The notes: generated by a model not told the origin, from the letters alone. A DNA stretch of 64,000 nt from Streptomyces sp. CB02261 (GCF_001905665.1 NZ_LIVX01000001.1:992001-1056000), one strand, 5' to 3'; positions 27,128 to 35,898 are shown, numbered from the stretch's first letter. Program-made: numbers and translations.

Positions 27128-27351
27128 GGGGACCCCTCCTCGCTCCAGAGGAGACACGTTCCGTCTCTCCCTTACGGTTCAACGCCCGTGCGCGTCAACG
27201 GCTACGGCGGCATGCCGCCGCAAAGGATGGCAGTTCATGGCAGATCGCAGGCGAGATATCCGATTTGTAGCCAAACTCTGTGTAGGCATCCGGTCACAGC
27301 AGGTACGTTCTTGCCGCCGGAACACCCGGCAGCACAGGAGAGGGCTCGGCC

Positions 27352-28641
27352 ATGGCGACGTCACGGGCAGTTCCCAATCTCACCTTCCGCCGGCTCCGCG
27401 GACAGCAGTCGCCGGCGGAGTTCGCCGCGGCGGTCCGCCGGGCGGCGCGGGAGATCGGCGAACAGGTCGCGTGCGACGCCCGCTACATCGGGCGCGTGGA
27501 GGCGGGCGAGATCCGCTGCCCCAACTACGCGTACGAGCGGGTCTTCCTGCACATGTTCCCCGGACTCGGCCTCGCCGACCTGGGGTTCTCCGCGCGGGAG
27601 ACGGTGCGCGGCCGGCGGCAGGCCGTACCGGCCGGGGCAGCGGCTCCCGCCGCCTTCACCACCCGGAACGATGAGGAGAGCGACGTGCTGCGTCGCGCAT
27701 TCATGACGAGCGGCTCCGCCACCCTGGCGGCCGCCTCGCTGGGACTCGGCGGCCCCGCCGTCGTGATCCCCACCCCCCGCGGCGGCCACCGCGTCGGAGA
27801 GGCCGAGGTGCGGGCCGTCGAGGACGCGGTGCGGCAGATCCGTCTGCTCGACGACCGGCACGGCGCCGACGGGCTGTACAAGGTCGCCGCCCAGCCGCTC
27901 CGGGCCGCGTACGCGCTGCTCGACACCGGCACCATGACCCGCCGTTCCACCGAGGACCGGTTGCACGCGGGCGCGGGTGAACTGTCCCTCTCCGTCGGCT
28001 GGCTGGCCCACGACTCCGGGCGGCACGAGGACGCGCGCTCGCACTACGCAGAGGCCCTCGCCACCGCGCGTGTGTCGGGGGACGCGGCTCTGGAGGCGCA
28101 CGCCTTCTGCAACACCTCGTTCCTGGCCCGGGACACCGGCCGGTACCGCGAGGCGGTGCGGGCGGCGCAGGCCGGGCTGCGGGCCGCGCAGCCGCTCGAC
28201 TCGGCCCGGCTGCTCTCGCTGCTGTCGCTGCGGGAGGCGGGCGCCTGGGCGGGGCTCGGCGACCGGTCCGCCTGCGAGCAGGCACTCGGCCGCGCCCACG
28301 GCTTCTTCGACCGGGGCCCGGCGGACGGCGACCCCGAGTGGATGTCGTTCTTCGGGGAGCCGGAGCGGGAGGCCCTCGAAGCCCAGTGCTGGTCGGCGCT
28401 CGGGGACTGGGGCCGGGCCGCCCGGCACGCCCACCGGGCCGCGGTCCTGCAGAACCCGCACTTCGCCCGGAACCTGGCGCTCTACCGCGCCCACCTCGCC
28501 AGGGACCTGGCGCACGCCGGCCGCCCGGACGAGGCGGCGGCCGAGGCGAAGCGGGTGGTGGAGTCCCTGGACGACGGCATCGCCTCGGCGCGGATCCGCG
28601 GGATGCTCACCGAGACCCGCAGGGTCCTGGCGGCGTACTGA
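27352..28641 (+). CDS. XRE-type HTH regulator with TPR-like C-terminus
   Basis: 429 residues. The N-terminus holds a degenerate helix-turn-helix (about 22-70; EFAAAVRRAAREIGEQVAC, DARYIGRVEAGEI) of the type seen in Streptomyces NsdA-like regulators. A hydrophobic, Ala-rich segment (FMTSGSATLAAASLGLGGPA, about 121-140) resembles a buried helix or cryptic signal. The rest (about 150-425) is helical repeats of TPR character (GWLAHDSGRHEDARSHYAEA, AFCNTSFLARDTGRYREAV). NsdA homologues repress development and antibiotic production; I infer a similar regulatory role without proof. The ATG is preceded by AGGAGAGG. Confidence 0.75.
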   Translation: MATSRAVPNLTFRRLRGQQSPAEFAAAVRRAAREIGEQVACDARYIGRVEAGEIRCPNYAYERVFLHMFPGLGLADLGFSARETVRGRRQAVPAGAAAPAAFTTRNDEESDVLRRAFMTSGSATLAAASLGLGGPAVVIPTPRGGHRVGEAEVRAVEDAVRQIRLLDDRHGADGLYKVAAQPLRAAYALLDTGTMTRRSTEDRLHAGAGELSLSVGWLAHDSGRHEDARSHYAEALATARVSGDAALEAHAFCNTSFLARDTGRYREAVRAAQAGLRAAQPLDSARLLSLLSLREAGAWAGLGDRSACEQALGRAHGFFDRGPADGDPEWMSFFGEPEREALEAQCWSALGDWGRAARHAHRAAVLQNPHFARNLALYRAHLARDLAHAGRPDEAAAEAKRVVESLDDGIASARIRGMLTETRRVLAAY

Positions 28642-28716
28642 CACCCGGGCGCACCCGCTCCCCCGCGCGCGTACGTCCTCCGGCGAGAGCCCCGCGCGCG
28701 TGGCCCGGTGGGGCGG

Positions 28717-29313
28717 CTACTGCTCCAGGTGGCCGGTGTCGTTCCAGCGTTCGAGCGCCGGGTCGCCGTACGCCCAGCCGAGGACGGAGAGGCTCGTCGG
28801 GTCGAGGCGGATGCGGGCGGCGAAGGAGACGTCCTCGCCGAGCCAGCGGGCGGCGATCGAGCGCAGGATGTGCCCGTGGGCGAAGACCAGCACGTCACGG
28901 TCGGCCGAGCGGGCCCAGCGCACGATCTCGTCGGCGCGGTCCGACAGCTGTGCCAGGGTCTCCCCGTCCGGCACGCCGTCGCGCCAGATGAACCAGCCGG
29001 GCTGGACGGCCTGGATCTCGGGCGGGGTCATCCCCTCGTACGCCCCGTAGTCCCACTCCATCAGCGCGTCCCAGGGCTCGGCCCGGTCGCCGAAGCCGGC
29101 GAGCTCGCAGGTCTCGCTCGCGCGGACCAGGGGGCTGGTGCGCACCTCCACGCCGGGCAGTCCCTGCCAGGGGCCGCGGTGCAGGCGCTCACCGAGCAGC
29201 TTCGCGCCGCGGCGTCCCTCGTCGAGCAACGGGATGTCGGTCCTGCCGGTGTGCCGGCCGAGAAGAGACCACTCGGTCTGGCCGTGCCGGGCGAGCAGGA
29301 TGCGCGGTGCCAT
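28717..29313 (-). CDS. histidine phosphatase family protein
   Basis: Phosphoglycerate-mutase-like phosphatase of 198 residues. The phosphohistidine motif is ARHGQTEW (H10) and the second catalytic histidine is in VFAHGHILR (near 145). E-acid WDYGAYEG (near 88) completes the set. Members act on sugar phosphates, phosphoserine or cofactor precursors, so the substrate is open. It is monocistronic and divergent from the PAP2 phosphatase gene. Confidence 0.88.
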   Translation of the reverse strand: MAPRILLARHGQTEWSLLGRHTGRTDIPLLDEGRRGAKLLGERLHRGPWQGLPGVEVRTSPLVRASETCELAGFGDRAEPWDALMEWDYGAYEGMTPPEIQAVQPGWFIWRDGVPDGETLAQLSDRADEIVRWARSADRDVLVFAHGHILRSIAARWLGEDVSFAARIRLDPTSLSVLGWAYGDPALERWNDTGHLEQ

Positions 29314-29456
29314 GGGAAGGACGCTCCAGGGGTTTCACGGTGCGGACGTGCCTCTCCCATCATCGCCCACATGGATTCGGGGTGACGTCCGGGCAACCCC
29401 CTCGCGACGCGCGGCGTCCCCCTCCCCGGGGCGATCACCGTCGGGGGGACCTTTCG

Positions 29457-30296
29457 ATGCGCAGACCACGCTGGTGGGCAGAGCTGTCGCTGATCGGCGT
29501 CGTGTACGCCGCGTACACGGGCGGGCGGTTGCTCGTGCGGGGCGACGAGGCCTCGGCCGTCGGCCACGGGCTCGCGATCCTGCGTCTGGAGGAGACCTTC
29601 GGGATCGACGCCGAGCGTCCGCTGAACCGGCTGTTCACGGACGTGCCCGCGCTCGGGATCCCGGCGGACTTCGCGTACGCCTCCCTGCACTACCTGGTCA
29701 CCCCCGCGATCCTGGTGTGGCTCTTCCGTCGCAGGCCCGCGCGGTACCGGGCGGCCCGCACCTGGCTGATGCTGTCCACCCTCCTCGGCCTCGCCGGCTT
29801 CACCCTGCTGCCCACCTGCCCGCCCCGGCTGCTCGACCCCGGGCACGGCTTCACCGACACGATGGCGTACTTCAGCGCGTACGGCTGGTGGGGCGGCGAG
29901 GCCAGCGCGCCCCGCGGCCTCGGCGGTCTGACCAACCAGTACGCGGCCATGCCCAGCCTCCACGTCGGCTGGGCGCTGTGGTGCGGGGTGCTGCTGTGGC
30001 GGTACGGGGGGACGCCCGCGGCGAAGGCCCTCGGGGTGGCCTATCCGCTGCTCACCACGGTCGTCGTGATGGGGACCGCCAACCACTATCTGCTCGACGC
30101 GGTCGCCGGTGCGGCGGTGATGGGCGCCGGTCTGCTGCTGACCCCGCACGCCCTGCGGCTCGCCGGCCGGCTGCGCGGAACGGCGGAAGCGCCTCCGGTT
30201 GTCAGTGGCGGATGCGAGACTTCCACGGGTGAGCGCATCCCTGGACAGCGGTCTGTCTCCCACACCGCCGACGACACGTCGACAGCGGCTCGCTGA
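29457..30296 (+). CDS. PAP2-superfamily membrane phosphatase
   Basis: Integral membrane protein of 279 residues with about six transmembrane segments. PAP2 signature residues appear as MPSLHVGWALW (second motif, PSLH) and NHYLLDAVAGA (third motif, with the catalytic His and Asp), preceded by a weak first motif. Streptomyces relatives act in phospholipid or isoprenoid-phosphate recycling or inositol-lipid transfer. The ATG at 29457 follows GGGGGGACC. The last 68 nt overlap the GTG of the nuclease gene downstream in another frame; the final 30 residues (after about 245) look nonspecific. Confidence 0.82.
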   Translation: MRRPRWWAELSLIGVVYAAYTGGRLLVRGDEASAVGHGLAILRLEETFGIDAERPLNRLFTDVPALGIPADFAYASLHYLVTPAILVWLFRRRPARYRAARTWLMLSTLLGLAGFTLLPTCPPRLLDPGHGFTDTMAYFSAYGWWGGEASAPRGLGGLTNQYAAMPSLHVGWALWCGVLLWRYGGTPAAKALGVAYPLLTTVVVMGTANHYLLDAVAGAAVMGAGLLLTPHALRLAGRLRGTAEAPPVVSGGCETSTGERIPGQRSVSHTADDTSTAAR

Positions 30297-31377
30297 GCTG
30301 CGCGGACCGGCCACCGTGCCGCGTCCGCTGGACGCGCGGGCGCTCGCTGCGCTCGCCGCCAACCCCGGCTGCCGGCGGCGGGCCCTCCTCGACGGCGCCG
30401 GGGTCGACAAGTCGGCGCTGGCCGCGAAGCTCGGCTCACCGGCCCCGTTCGGCCAGTCCCAGTTCGCGATCGTGCGGGGCAACTCCTTCGAGGCGAAGGT
30501 CAAGGCGGACGGCGGCCGTGAGCTGCTGCGCCTGATCGGGGTCGAGGAGCCGGGCACGGTGTCCGTGCCGGATCTCGCGGCGGCCGGGCCGCAGGGCCGG
30601 GTGGCGCGCACGGCGCTCGCGCTGCGGGAGGCGACCGGGGCCGGGACGTGGACGCTGCTCGACCATCCGCTGCTCGCCCTCGACGTGGCGGGCTCGCCCG
30701 TGTATCTGGAGCCGGACGCGGTGGTGGTCCGTCCCGACGGCGGCTGGACGGTCGTCGAGATCAAGTCGTTCCCGATGGTGGACGGCGCGGCCGACGCGTC
30801 GAAGGTGGGCGCGGCGGCCCGCCAGGCCGCGGTGTACGTGCTGGCGCTCGAACGGGTCGCGGCGCTGACGGAGGGCGCGCGGGTCGCGCAGTCGGTGCTG
30901 CTGGTCTGCCCGAAGGACTTCTCGAACGTGCCGACGGCGTCGGTCGTCGACGTGCGCAAGCAGCGGTCGGTGACCCGGCGCCAGCTCGCCCGGCTGACCC
31001 GGATCGACGAGATCGCGGACGCCCTGCCGGAGGGCACGAGCTTCGACGTGGCGGAGCGCTCGGCGGCGGAGCTCGCGGTGGCCGTCGAGTCCGTCCCCCA
31101 TCAGTACGCGCCGGAGTGCCTGGCCGCCTGCGAGCTGGCCTTCCACTGCCGGTCCCGGTCCCGTGACGCGGGGGCGGTGGAGACCCTGGGCCGTTCCGTA
31201 CGGGGCGAGCTGGGCGGCCTGCCGACGATCGGCGCGGTCCTCGCGGCCTCGCGCGGCGAGGAGGGCGACCCGCGGGACCCGGCGGTGGCGGCGCTGCGCC
31301 GGGCGCGGGCGCTGCGCGAGGAGGCCCTCGCGGCCTGCGGCGCGTCCTCGGGGCGGGGGACCGCGGAATGTCGCTGA
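30229..31377 (+). CDS. Cas4/AddB-like PD-(D/E)XK nuclease with Fe-S cysteines
   Basis: RecB-family nuclease of 382 residues. The active site reads D163 in LEPDAVVV, E177-I-K179 in VVEIKSF and Q199 in AARQAAVYVLAL. Four cysteines match the iron-sulfur pattern of Cas4, AddB and Dna2: C48 in NPGCRR near the N-terminus and C297, C301, C307 in ECLAACELAFHC (C-x3-C-x5-C). The GTG at 30229 is preferred because it starts after the nonspecific upstream stretch; TTG at 30199 is an alternative. It overlaps the next gene by 10 nt and heads a four-gene unit ending in a helicase and a small protein. No cas1/cas2 or repeats are near, so it is not a CRISPR Cas4. Confidence 0.82.
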   Translation: MSASLDSGLSPTPPTTRRQRLAELRGPATVPRPLDARALAALAANPGCRRRALLDGAGVDKSALAAKLGSPAPFGQSQFAIVRGNSFEAKVKADGGRELLRLIGVEEPGTVSVPDLAAAGPQGRVARTALALREATGAGTWTLLDHPLLALDVAGSPVYLEPDAVVVRPDGGWTVVEIKSFPMVDGAADASKVGAAARQAAVYVLALERVAALTEGARVAQSVLLVCPKDFSNVPTASVVDVRKQRSVTRRQLARLTRIDEIADALPEGTSFDVAERSAAELAVAVESVPHQYAPECLAACELAFHCRSRSRDAGAVETLGRSVRGELGGLPTIGAVLAASRGEEGDPRDPAVAALRRARALREEALAACGASSGRGTAECR

Positions 31378-32957
31378 TCTCCACGCTGGCCCGGATGGAG
31401 GCGGTCGAGTCGGGCCGGGCGCAGCCGCTGGCGACCGTCCGGCACCGGCGGCTCTCCGAGCGGCCGCTCGTCCTGGTGCCGCTGACGACGGCCGGTGAGG
31501 CGGGCGCCCCGCTGGGCGCCCTGGTCGGCACCGACCGCGAGGAGCCCCGGCTCCTGGTGGTGACCCAGCCCCGGGACCGGGACCTGCGGTTCGCGTTCCT
31601 CGCCGACCTGGCGGAGGAGGTCCTGCCGTACGTCGACTCGTTCGCGGAGACCGTCGAGGCGGCGGAGAAGAGCGAGGTCGACCCGGAGACCGGCAAGAAG
31701 GTGAAGGTCGAGGTCGAGCTCTGCGCGGACGCCCCGCAGCTGATCGTGCCGAGCCGGGCCGGCGTCGAGTACGTACGGCTCCTCGGGCGGTCGACGCGGT
31801 TCCGGCGGACGGCCGAGCAGGACCCCGAGACGCCGTTCCCCGCGCCGCCGCGCGTGCCGCTGCTGGGGCGCTGGCTGACGCACTTCGGCGACCGGGCCCG
31901 GGTGCCCGGCTCCTCGCTGCTGCTCGCGGCGACCGATCTGCTCAACCGGCACTGGGCGACCGGCCAGTCCTCCCTGGAGGACCAGCACCTGGGCGCGCTG
32001 CTCGCCTGGATCGACCCCCGCGACGGGGAGACGGGCGCGGAGGGGGCGCTGCGGGCCGAGACGGGCCGGGACGAGCGGGGGCAGCTGCTCTGTCCGCCGG
32101 CCGGTCCCGCCACCGACCCGGCCTTCGACAACCGGCTGCTCGCGCCGGCGATCGAGCGGTACGACCGGGCCCGGCAGGCGCTCGGCGCGGCCGAGGACGG
32201 CGAGAGCGCCGACTCGGGCCTCGGTGAGCTGCACGCGGCCGAGCGGGAGCTGCGCCTGCTGGTCGGCTCCCAGCTGAAGCCGACCTGGGACGCGGTCTGG
32301 CGCGCGGTCGACCTGCTGCGGGAGCTGCCCGAGGGAGCCAGGGTCGAGGACCGCTGGACCCGGGACCGCTGGTCCTTCACCGGTCACCGGGACCGGGTCA
32401 CGGCCGGCGAGCCGCCGCAGCCGCGCCGCGACGACGCGGTGACGGCGGCCCGGAAGCTCGCTGCCCGCGAGCAGGCGCAGGGCCAGCTGGAGGCGCAGGA
32501 GGCCCTCGACGATCCGCTGGTGCTCGCCGGACGGAGGCTGGCGGGTGAGGCGTTCACCGCCGAGGTGGCCGAGGTGACGATGGCGTGGACGGAGTCGAAG
32601 CGGCCCGCGCCGCGCCCGCTGCTCACGGTCCGCACGGACGACCGGCCGCACCTGGGCGAGCGGACGCGGGTGTACCGCTCGCTCGACGGGAAGCCGCAGA
32701 CGGCGGAGTTCGTGCGGTACGAGGAGGACGGCTCGCTGCTCCTGCGGGTCCTGGACCGTATGGGCCGGTCGAAGGAGCCCGCGGAGGGTTCGGTGCCGGA
32801 GAAGGGCGAGCGGATCGCCTGGACGCTGTTCGAGCACGACCAGCGGGTCGGGCCGCAGCTGCCGGACCCGGAGGAGACGCCCTGGACCCACGGCGGTCCT
32901 CCCCGGACGGACGCCGTGGAACTGCCCGACGCCGTGACCCCCGAGGACGTGCTGTGA
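31368..32957 (+). CDS. unknown 529-residue protein linking nuclease and helicase genes
   Basis: I do not recognise this protein. It is soluble and acidic, with no signal peptide or membrane segment. The N-terminal part (1-180) is beta-rich (LVLVPLTTAGEAGAPLGALV, LRFAFLADLAEEVLPYV). The middle (about 200-420) is helical and Glu/Ala-rich, with a coiled-coil-like stretch (AARKLAAREQAQGQLEAQ). The C-terminus (about 430-500) looks like a small beta barrel (RVYRSLDGKPQTAEFVRYEE). Overlaps of 10 nt with the nuclease and 4 nt (GTGA) with the helicase imply a single complex. By analogy with AddAB it might be the scaffold or DNA-end-binding subunit, but this is inference. Confidence 0.75.
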   Translation: MSLISTLARMEAVESGRAQPLATVRHRRLSERPLVLVPLTTAGEAGAPLGALVGTDREEPRLLVVTQPRDRDLRFAFLADLAEEVLPYVDSFAETVEAAEKSEVDPETGKKVKVEVELCADAPQLIVPSRAGVEYVRLLGRSTRFRRTAEQDPETPFPAPPRVPLLGRWLTHFGDRARVPGSSLLLAATDLLNRHWATGQSSLEDQHLGALLAWIDPRDGETGAEGALRAETGRDERGQLLCPPAGPATDPAFDNRLLAPAIERYDRARQALGAAEDGESADSGLGELHAAERELRLLVGSQLKPTWDAVWRAVDLLRELPEGARVEDRWTRDRWSFTGHRDRVTAGEPPQPRRDDAVTAARKLAAREQAQGQLEAQEALDDPLVLAGRRLAGEAFTAEVAEVTMAWTESKRPAPRPLLTVRTDDRPHLGERTRVYRSLDGKPQTAEFVRYEEDGSLLLRVLDRMGRSKEPAEGSVPEKGERIAWTLFEHDQRVGPQLPDPEETPWTHGGPPRTDAVELPDAVTPEDVL

Positions 32958-34285
32958 CCGTGTTCGATCCTTCCGCCGAGGCCGGGCGGGCGACGGCCGC
33001 CATCCTGGCGGACACCCTGCACGGCACCGCGCGCGGTGTCGTCGTGGACTCCCCGCCGGGTGCGGGGAAGTCGACGCTCGTGGTGCGGGCCGCTCTCGAA
33101 CTGGCCGCCGCCGGCCGCCCCCTGATGGTGGTGGCCCAGACGAACGCGCAGGTGGACGACCTGGTGCTGCGGCTCGCCGAGAAGGAGCCGGAGCTCGCGG
33201 TGGGCCGGCTGCACTCGAACGACTCCGATCCGTACGACAAGGCGCTCGACGACCTGGATCACGTACGGAAGTCGGCGAAGGCGGGTGAGCTGGCCGGGCT
33301 GCCGGTGGTGATCTCCACGGCCGCCAAGTGGGGGCACGTGAAGAACGTCGAGCCCTGGGCGCACGCGATCGTCGACGAGGCGTACCAGATGCGCTCGGAC
33401 GCGCTGCTCGCCGTGGCGGGGCTCTTCGAGCGGGCGCTGTTCGTGGGCGACCCCGGGCAGCTGGACCCCTTCTCGGTGGTGGGCGCGGAGCAGTGGGCCG
33501 GGCTCACCTACGACCCGTCGGCGAGCGCGGTCTCCACCCTGCTCGCGCACAACCCGGAGCTGCCGCAGCACCGGCTGCCGGTGTCCTGGCGGCTGCCCGC
33601 GTCGGCGGCGCCGCTGGTGTCGGACGCCTTCTACCCGTTCACGCCGTTCCGCAGCGGCACCGGGCACGGGGACCGGAAGCTGTCCTTCGGGGTGCCGTCG
33701 GACGGCTCGGGTCCGGACCGGGTCCTCGACGAGGCGGCGGAGTCGGGCTGGGGCCTGCTCGAACTGCCGGCCCGGCACACCCCGCGCACCGACCCCGAGG
33801 CCGTGCGGGCGGTGGCCCTGGTGGTGCGCCGGCTCCTGGACCGGGGCGGGGCGGCGGTCTCCGAGCGCTCGGAGGCGCCCGTGCCCCTCACCCCGGACCG
33901 GGTGGCGGTGGGCACCGCGCACCGGGACCAGGCGGCCGCGGTCCGGGCGGCGCTCGCGGAGCTCGGCGTGGCGGGCGTGACGGTGGACACCGCGAACCGG
34001 CTGCAGGGGCGTGAGTACGACGTGACGGTCGTCCTCCACCCGCTGTCGGGGCGGCCGGACGCGACGGCGTTCCATCTGGAGACGGGCCGGCTGTGCGTCC
34101 TCGCGTCCCGGCACCGGCACGCGTGCGTGGTCGTCTGCCGCGCGGGGGTGGCGGAGCTCCTCGACGAGCATCCGTCAACGGAGCCGGTCCAGCTGGGTGT
34201 CGCGGTGTCGTTCCCGGACGGCTGGGAGGCCAACCACGCGGTCCTCTCCCACCTGGAGGAACACCGGGTGTCCTGGACCCCGTGA
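32954..34285 (+). CDS. SF1 helicase, Dna2/Upf1-like
   Basis: 443 residues. Walker A is DSPPGAGKST (G36-T41), Walker B IVDEAYQM, motif III VGDPGQLDPF, motif V VDTANRLQGREYD and motif VI ASRHRHACVVV. These are the motifs of the Upf1-like superfamily 1 helicases, including eukaryotic Dna2. The protein is short, with no 1B/2B accessory domains of UvrD/AddA type. The GTG at 32954 overlaps the previous stop (GTGA). Together with the Fe-S nuclease it could rebuild a split Dna2-type nuclease-helicase for DNA-end processing or defence. It is not AdnAB, the main actinobacterial double-strand-break enzyme, whose subunits are over 1000 residues. Confidence 0.85.
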   Translation: MTVFDPSAEAGRATAAILADTLHGTARGVVVDSPPGAGKSTLVVRAALELAAAGRPLMVVAQTNAQVDDLVLRLAEKEPELAVGRLHSNDSDPYDKALDDLDHVRKSAKAGELAGLPVVISTAAKWGHVKNVEPWAHAIVDEAYQMRSDALLAVAGLFERALFVGDPGQLDPFSVVGAEQWAGLTYDPSASAVSTLLAHNPELPQHRLPVSWRLPASAAPLVSDAFYPFTPFRSGTGHGDRKLSFGVPSDGSGPDRVLDEAAESGWGLLELPARHTPRTDPEAVRAVALVVRRLLDRGGAAVSERSEAPVPLTPDRVAVGTAHRDQAAAVRAALAELGVAGVTVDTANRLQGREYDVTVVLHPLSGRPDATAFHLETGRLCVLASRHRHACVVVCRAGVAELLDEHPSTEPVQLGVAVSFPDGWEANHAVLSHLEEHRVSWTP

Positions 34286-34401
34286 CCGCGGCCGGCGGGC
34301 CGGGGCGCGCGGGGGACCGTACGCGCTCTTGCGGGGCGCGGGACAATGGAGGCAGTCGGCCCGGGTCTCCGGGCCGTGCCTGTGCGAGGAGGAGACGGAC
34401 G

Positions 34402-34758
34402 ATGGCGGAACCCGCGGAACGAGGCGGACAGCGGCGGCTCAGGCCGGCTCCGCTGATCTTCGAGCCTGCCGAGGCGACCGCCGACCCGGAGCACTTCTTC
34501 GACCTGGAGTCGATGGAGGACCCCCGGGAGCTGCTGTCCCGCGCGACGGAGCTGACGCTCGCGTTCCGCGCGGCGACGGACCGGGCGACCGAGTTCCAGG
34601 CCATCGCGGCGGCGCAGCTCGCGGATCCGCGCCGCTTCGACCGGCTGACGGCCGCGGACGTCGCCGAGCGGGCGCAGTGGACCGAGGACTACGCCCGGAA
34701 GATGATCGAGTTCGGCCGCGACCTGATCCGCACGAACGGCCGCACGACGGAGGAGTAG
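34402..34758 (+). CDS. small conserved protein downstream of the helicase
   Basis: 118 residues, acidic and largely helical (DPRELLSRATELTLAFRAATDRATEFQ, split by no obvious motif). A strong GAGGAGGAG ribosome site precedes the ATG. It lies 116 nt after the helicase on the same strand and could be the last gene of the nuclease-helicase unit or independent. I do not recognise the family. The gene ends directly before the GC-rich tandem repeats. Confidence 0.6.
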   Translation: MAEPAERGGQRRLRPAPLIFEPAEATADPEHFFDLESMEDPRELLSRATELTLAFRAATDRATEFQAIAAAQLADPRRFDRLTAADVAERAQWTEDYARKMIEFGRDLIRTNGRTTEE

Positions 34759-35207
34759 GCAGGGGGGGGCCGGGGGCCGGTGGGGTCGGGAGGCCGGTCG
34801 CGCTGGTAGGCCCGTCGGTCGGCCCGGGAGGCCGGTCGCGCCGGGAGGCCCGTCGGTCGGCCCGAGAGGCCGGTCGCGCCGGGGGGCCCGAGGCGTCGGT
34901 CGGGGGTCCGGTCGCGCCGGTCGGCCCGGGGTCCGGTCGCGACGGGAGGCCGGTCGCGCCGGGGGGCCCGAGGCGTCGGTCGGGGGTCCGGTCGCGCCGG
35001 TCGGCCCGGGGTCCGGTCGCGCCGGGAGGTCCGTGGCGCCGGTCGGGCCCGGGAGGCCCGTCGGCCTGAGGGCCCGTGGGGGTTTCGTGCCCGCTCGATG
35101 AGCCGTCTGGCATATGCGGGCCGCACGATACTCCTCGCCCGCCCCTCCTGTCCGGGATTCCGTGAACTCTCGGCGACCGTCACGTCACGCCCGGTACATC
35201 TGGAGTC
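34759..35207. repeat. 38-bp and 80-bp tandem repeats in a 449-nt non-coding gap
   Basis: From 34791 a 38-bp unit beginning AGGCCGGTCGCGC repeats at 34829 and 34867. From 34868 an 80-bp unit repeats once (34868-34947 and 34948-35027) almost without change, ending in degenerate copies to about 35070. The elements share the phrase GGTCGCGCCGG. Open frames across the repeats encode only low-complexity Arg/Pro/Gly strings in every frame, so I treat the region as non-coding. The last 130 nt hold the promoter of the next gene. Confidence 0.85.
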
Positions 35208-35834
35208 ATGACGACGTGGCTGCGCGACGAGACCCCGCACGACATCTTCCGGTTCCTCCGGGAGGGCGACGAGGGACGGCACCAGACCGCCCGGGTGACC
35301 GCCGACGGAGCCGCGTGGCTCGCCTCGGCCGCCGGTGGCCGCGGGACCGCGCTCACCCGCTGGGAGGCCCGGCCGGCCTCGCCCGCGGTGCTGCCGTGCG
35401 GCACGGTCTTCGACGTCGTCAACGTGGACCCGGTCTTCGGACGGCGGATGCTCGACCGCCTGTGGACGGAGGGCCCGGGGTCGGGACCCGTCGCCGTGCA
35501 CCGGGGCCGGATGATGCTCTTCGCCGCGCCGGGCACGGCCCAGCGGCTGCCGGCCCTCCTCGACTGGGAGGAGTGGGGCGAGGCGGTCCCCCGGCCGCTC
35601 TGTCACGGGGTCGGGGACGCGGTGACCGTGCCGCCGCTCGCGCCCTCCGGGACGGCCGGCCCCCGCTGGCTGGTGGCCCCCGACACCCGGCACCCCTGGC
35701 TTCCGGGGCCCGAGGTCGTGCTCTGGGCCTGCGTACGGGCCGTCCGGGCGGCCTCCGCCGCCGACGTGCGGGTATCGATTTTTCCTCCCGCCGATCCGGG
35801 TGCTAATGTCTACGACGTCAGCAGGCGCCGCTAG
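35208..35834 (+). CDS. primase/polymerase-like N-terminal domain protein overlapping tRNA-Lys
   Basis: 208 residues. LPCGTVFDVVNVDPVFGRRML, GPVAVHRGRMMLFAAPGTAQR and GPRWLVAPDTRHPWLPGPEV resemble a conserved Streptomyces family annotated as bifunctional DNA primase/polymerase, N-terminal. It lacks the rest of such enzymes, so a replication role is not supported. The stop TAG lies inside tRNA-Lys: the last 10 nt of the CDS are the first 10 nt of the tRNA. The conserved part ends near residue 190, so the tail PADPGANVYDVSRRR may be read-through into the tRNA promoter. The ATG is at 35208. Confidence 0.65.
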   Translation: MTTWLRDETPHDIFRFLREGDEGRHQTARVTADGAAWLASAAGGRGTALTRWEARPASPAVLPCGTVFDVVNVDPVFGRRMLDRLWTEGPGSGPVAVHRGRMMLFAAPGTAQRLPALLDWEEWGEAVPRPLCHGVGDAVTVPPLAPSGTAGPRWLVAPDTRHPWLPGPEVVLWACVRAVRAASAADVRVSIFPPADPGANVYDVSRRR

Positions 35835-35898
35835 CTCAGTTGGTTAGAGCAGCTGACTCTTAATCAGCGGGTCCGGGGTTCGAGTCCCTGGCGGCGCA
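35825..35898 (+). tRNA. tRNA-Lys (anticodon CTT), copy 1
   Basis: Complete 74-nt cloverleaf: acceptor GCGCCGC/GCGGCGC, anticodon loop CTCTTAA, T arm GGGGTTCGAGTCCC, discriminator A, no encoded CCA. Identical to the copies at 43945 and 51108. Confidence 0.97.

Noticed and set aside
30229..31377. Cas4 of a CRISPR-Cas adaptation module
   Set aside because: The cysteine and nuclease pattern fits Cas4, but no other cas genes or array are nearby; partnership with a helicase suggests a Dna2/AddB-type role.
34791..35070. Tandem repeats as a CRISPR array
   Set aside because: The units are contiguous with no unique spacers of constant length, and no cas1/cas2 genes are present.
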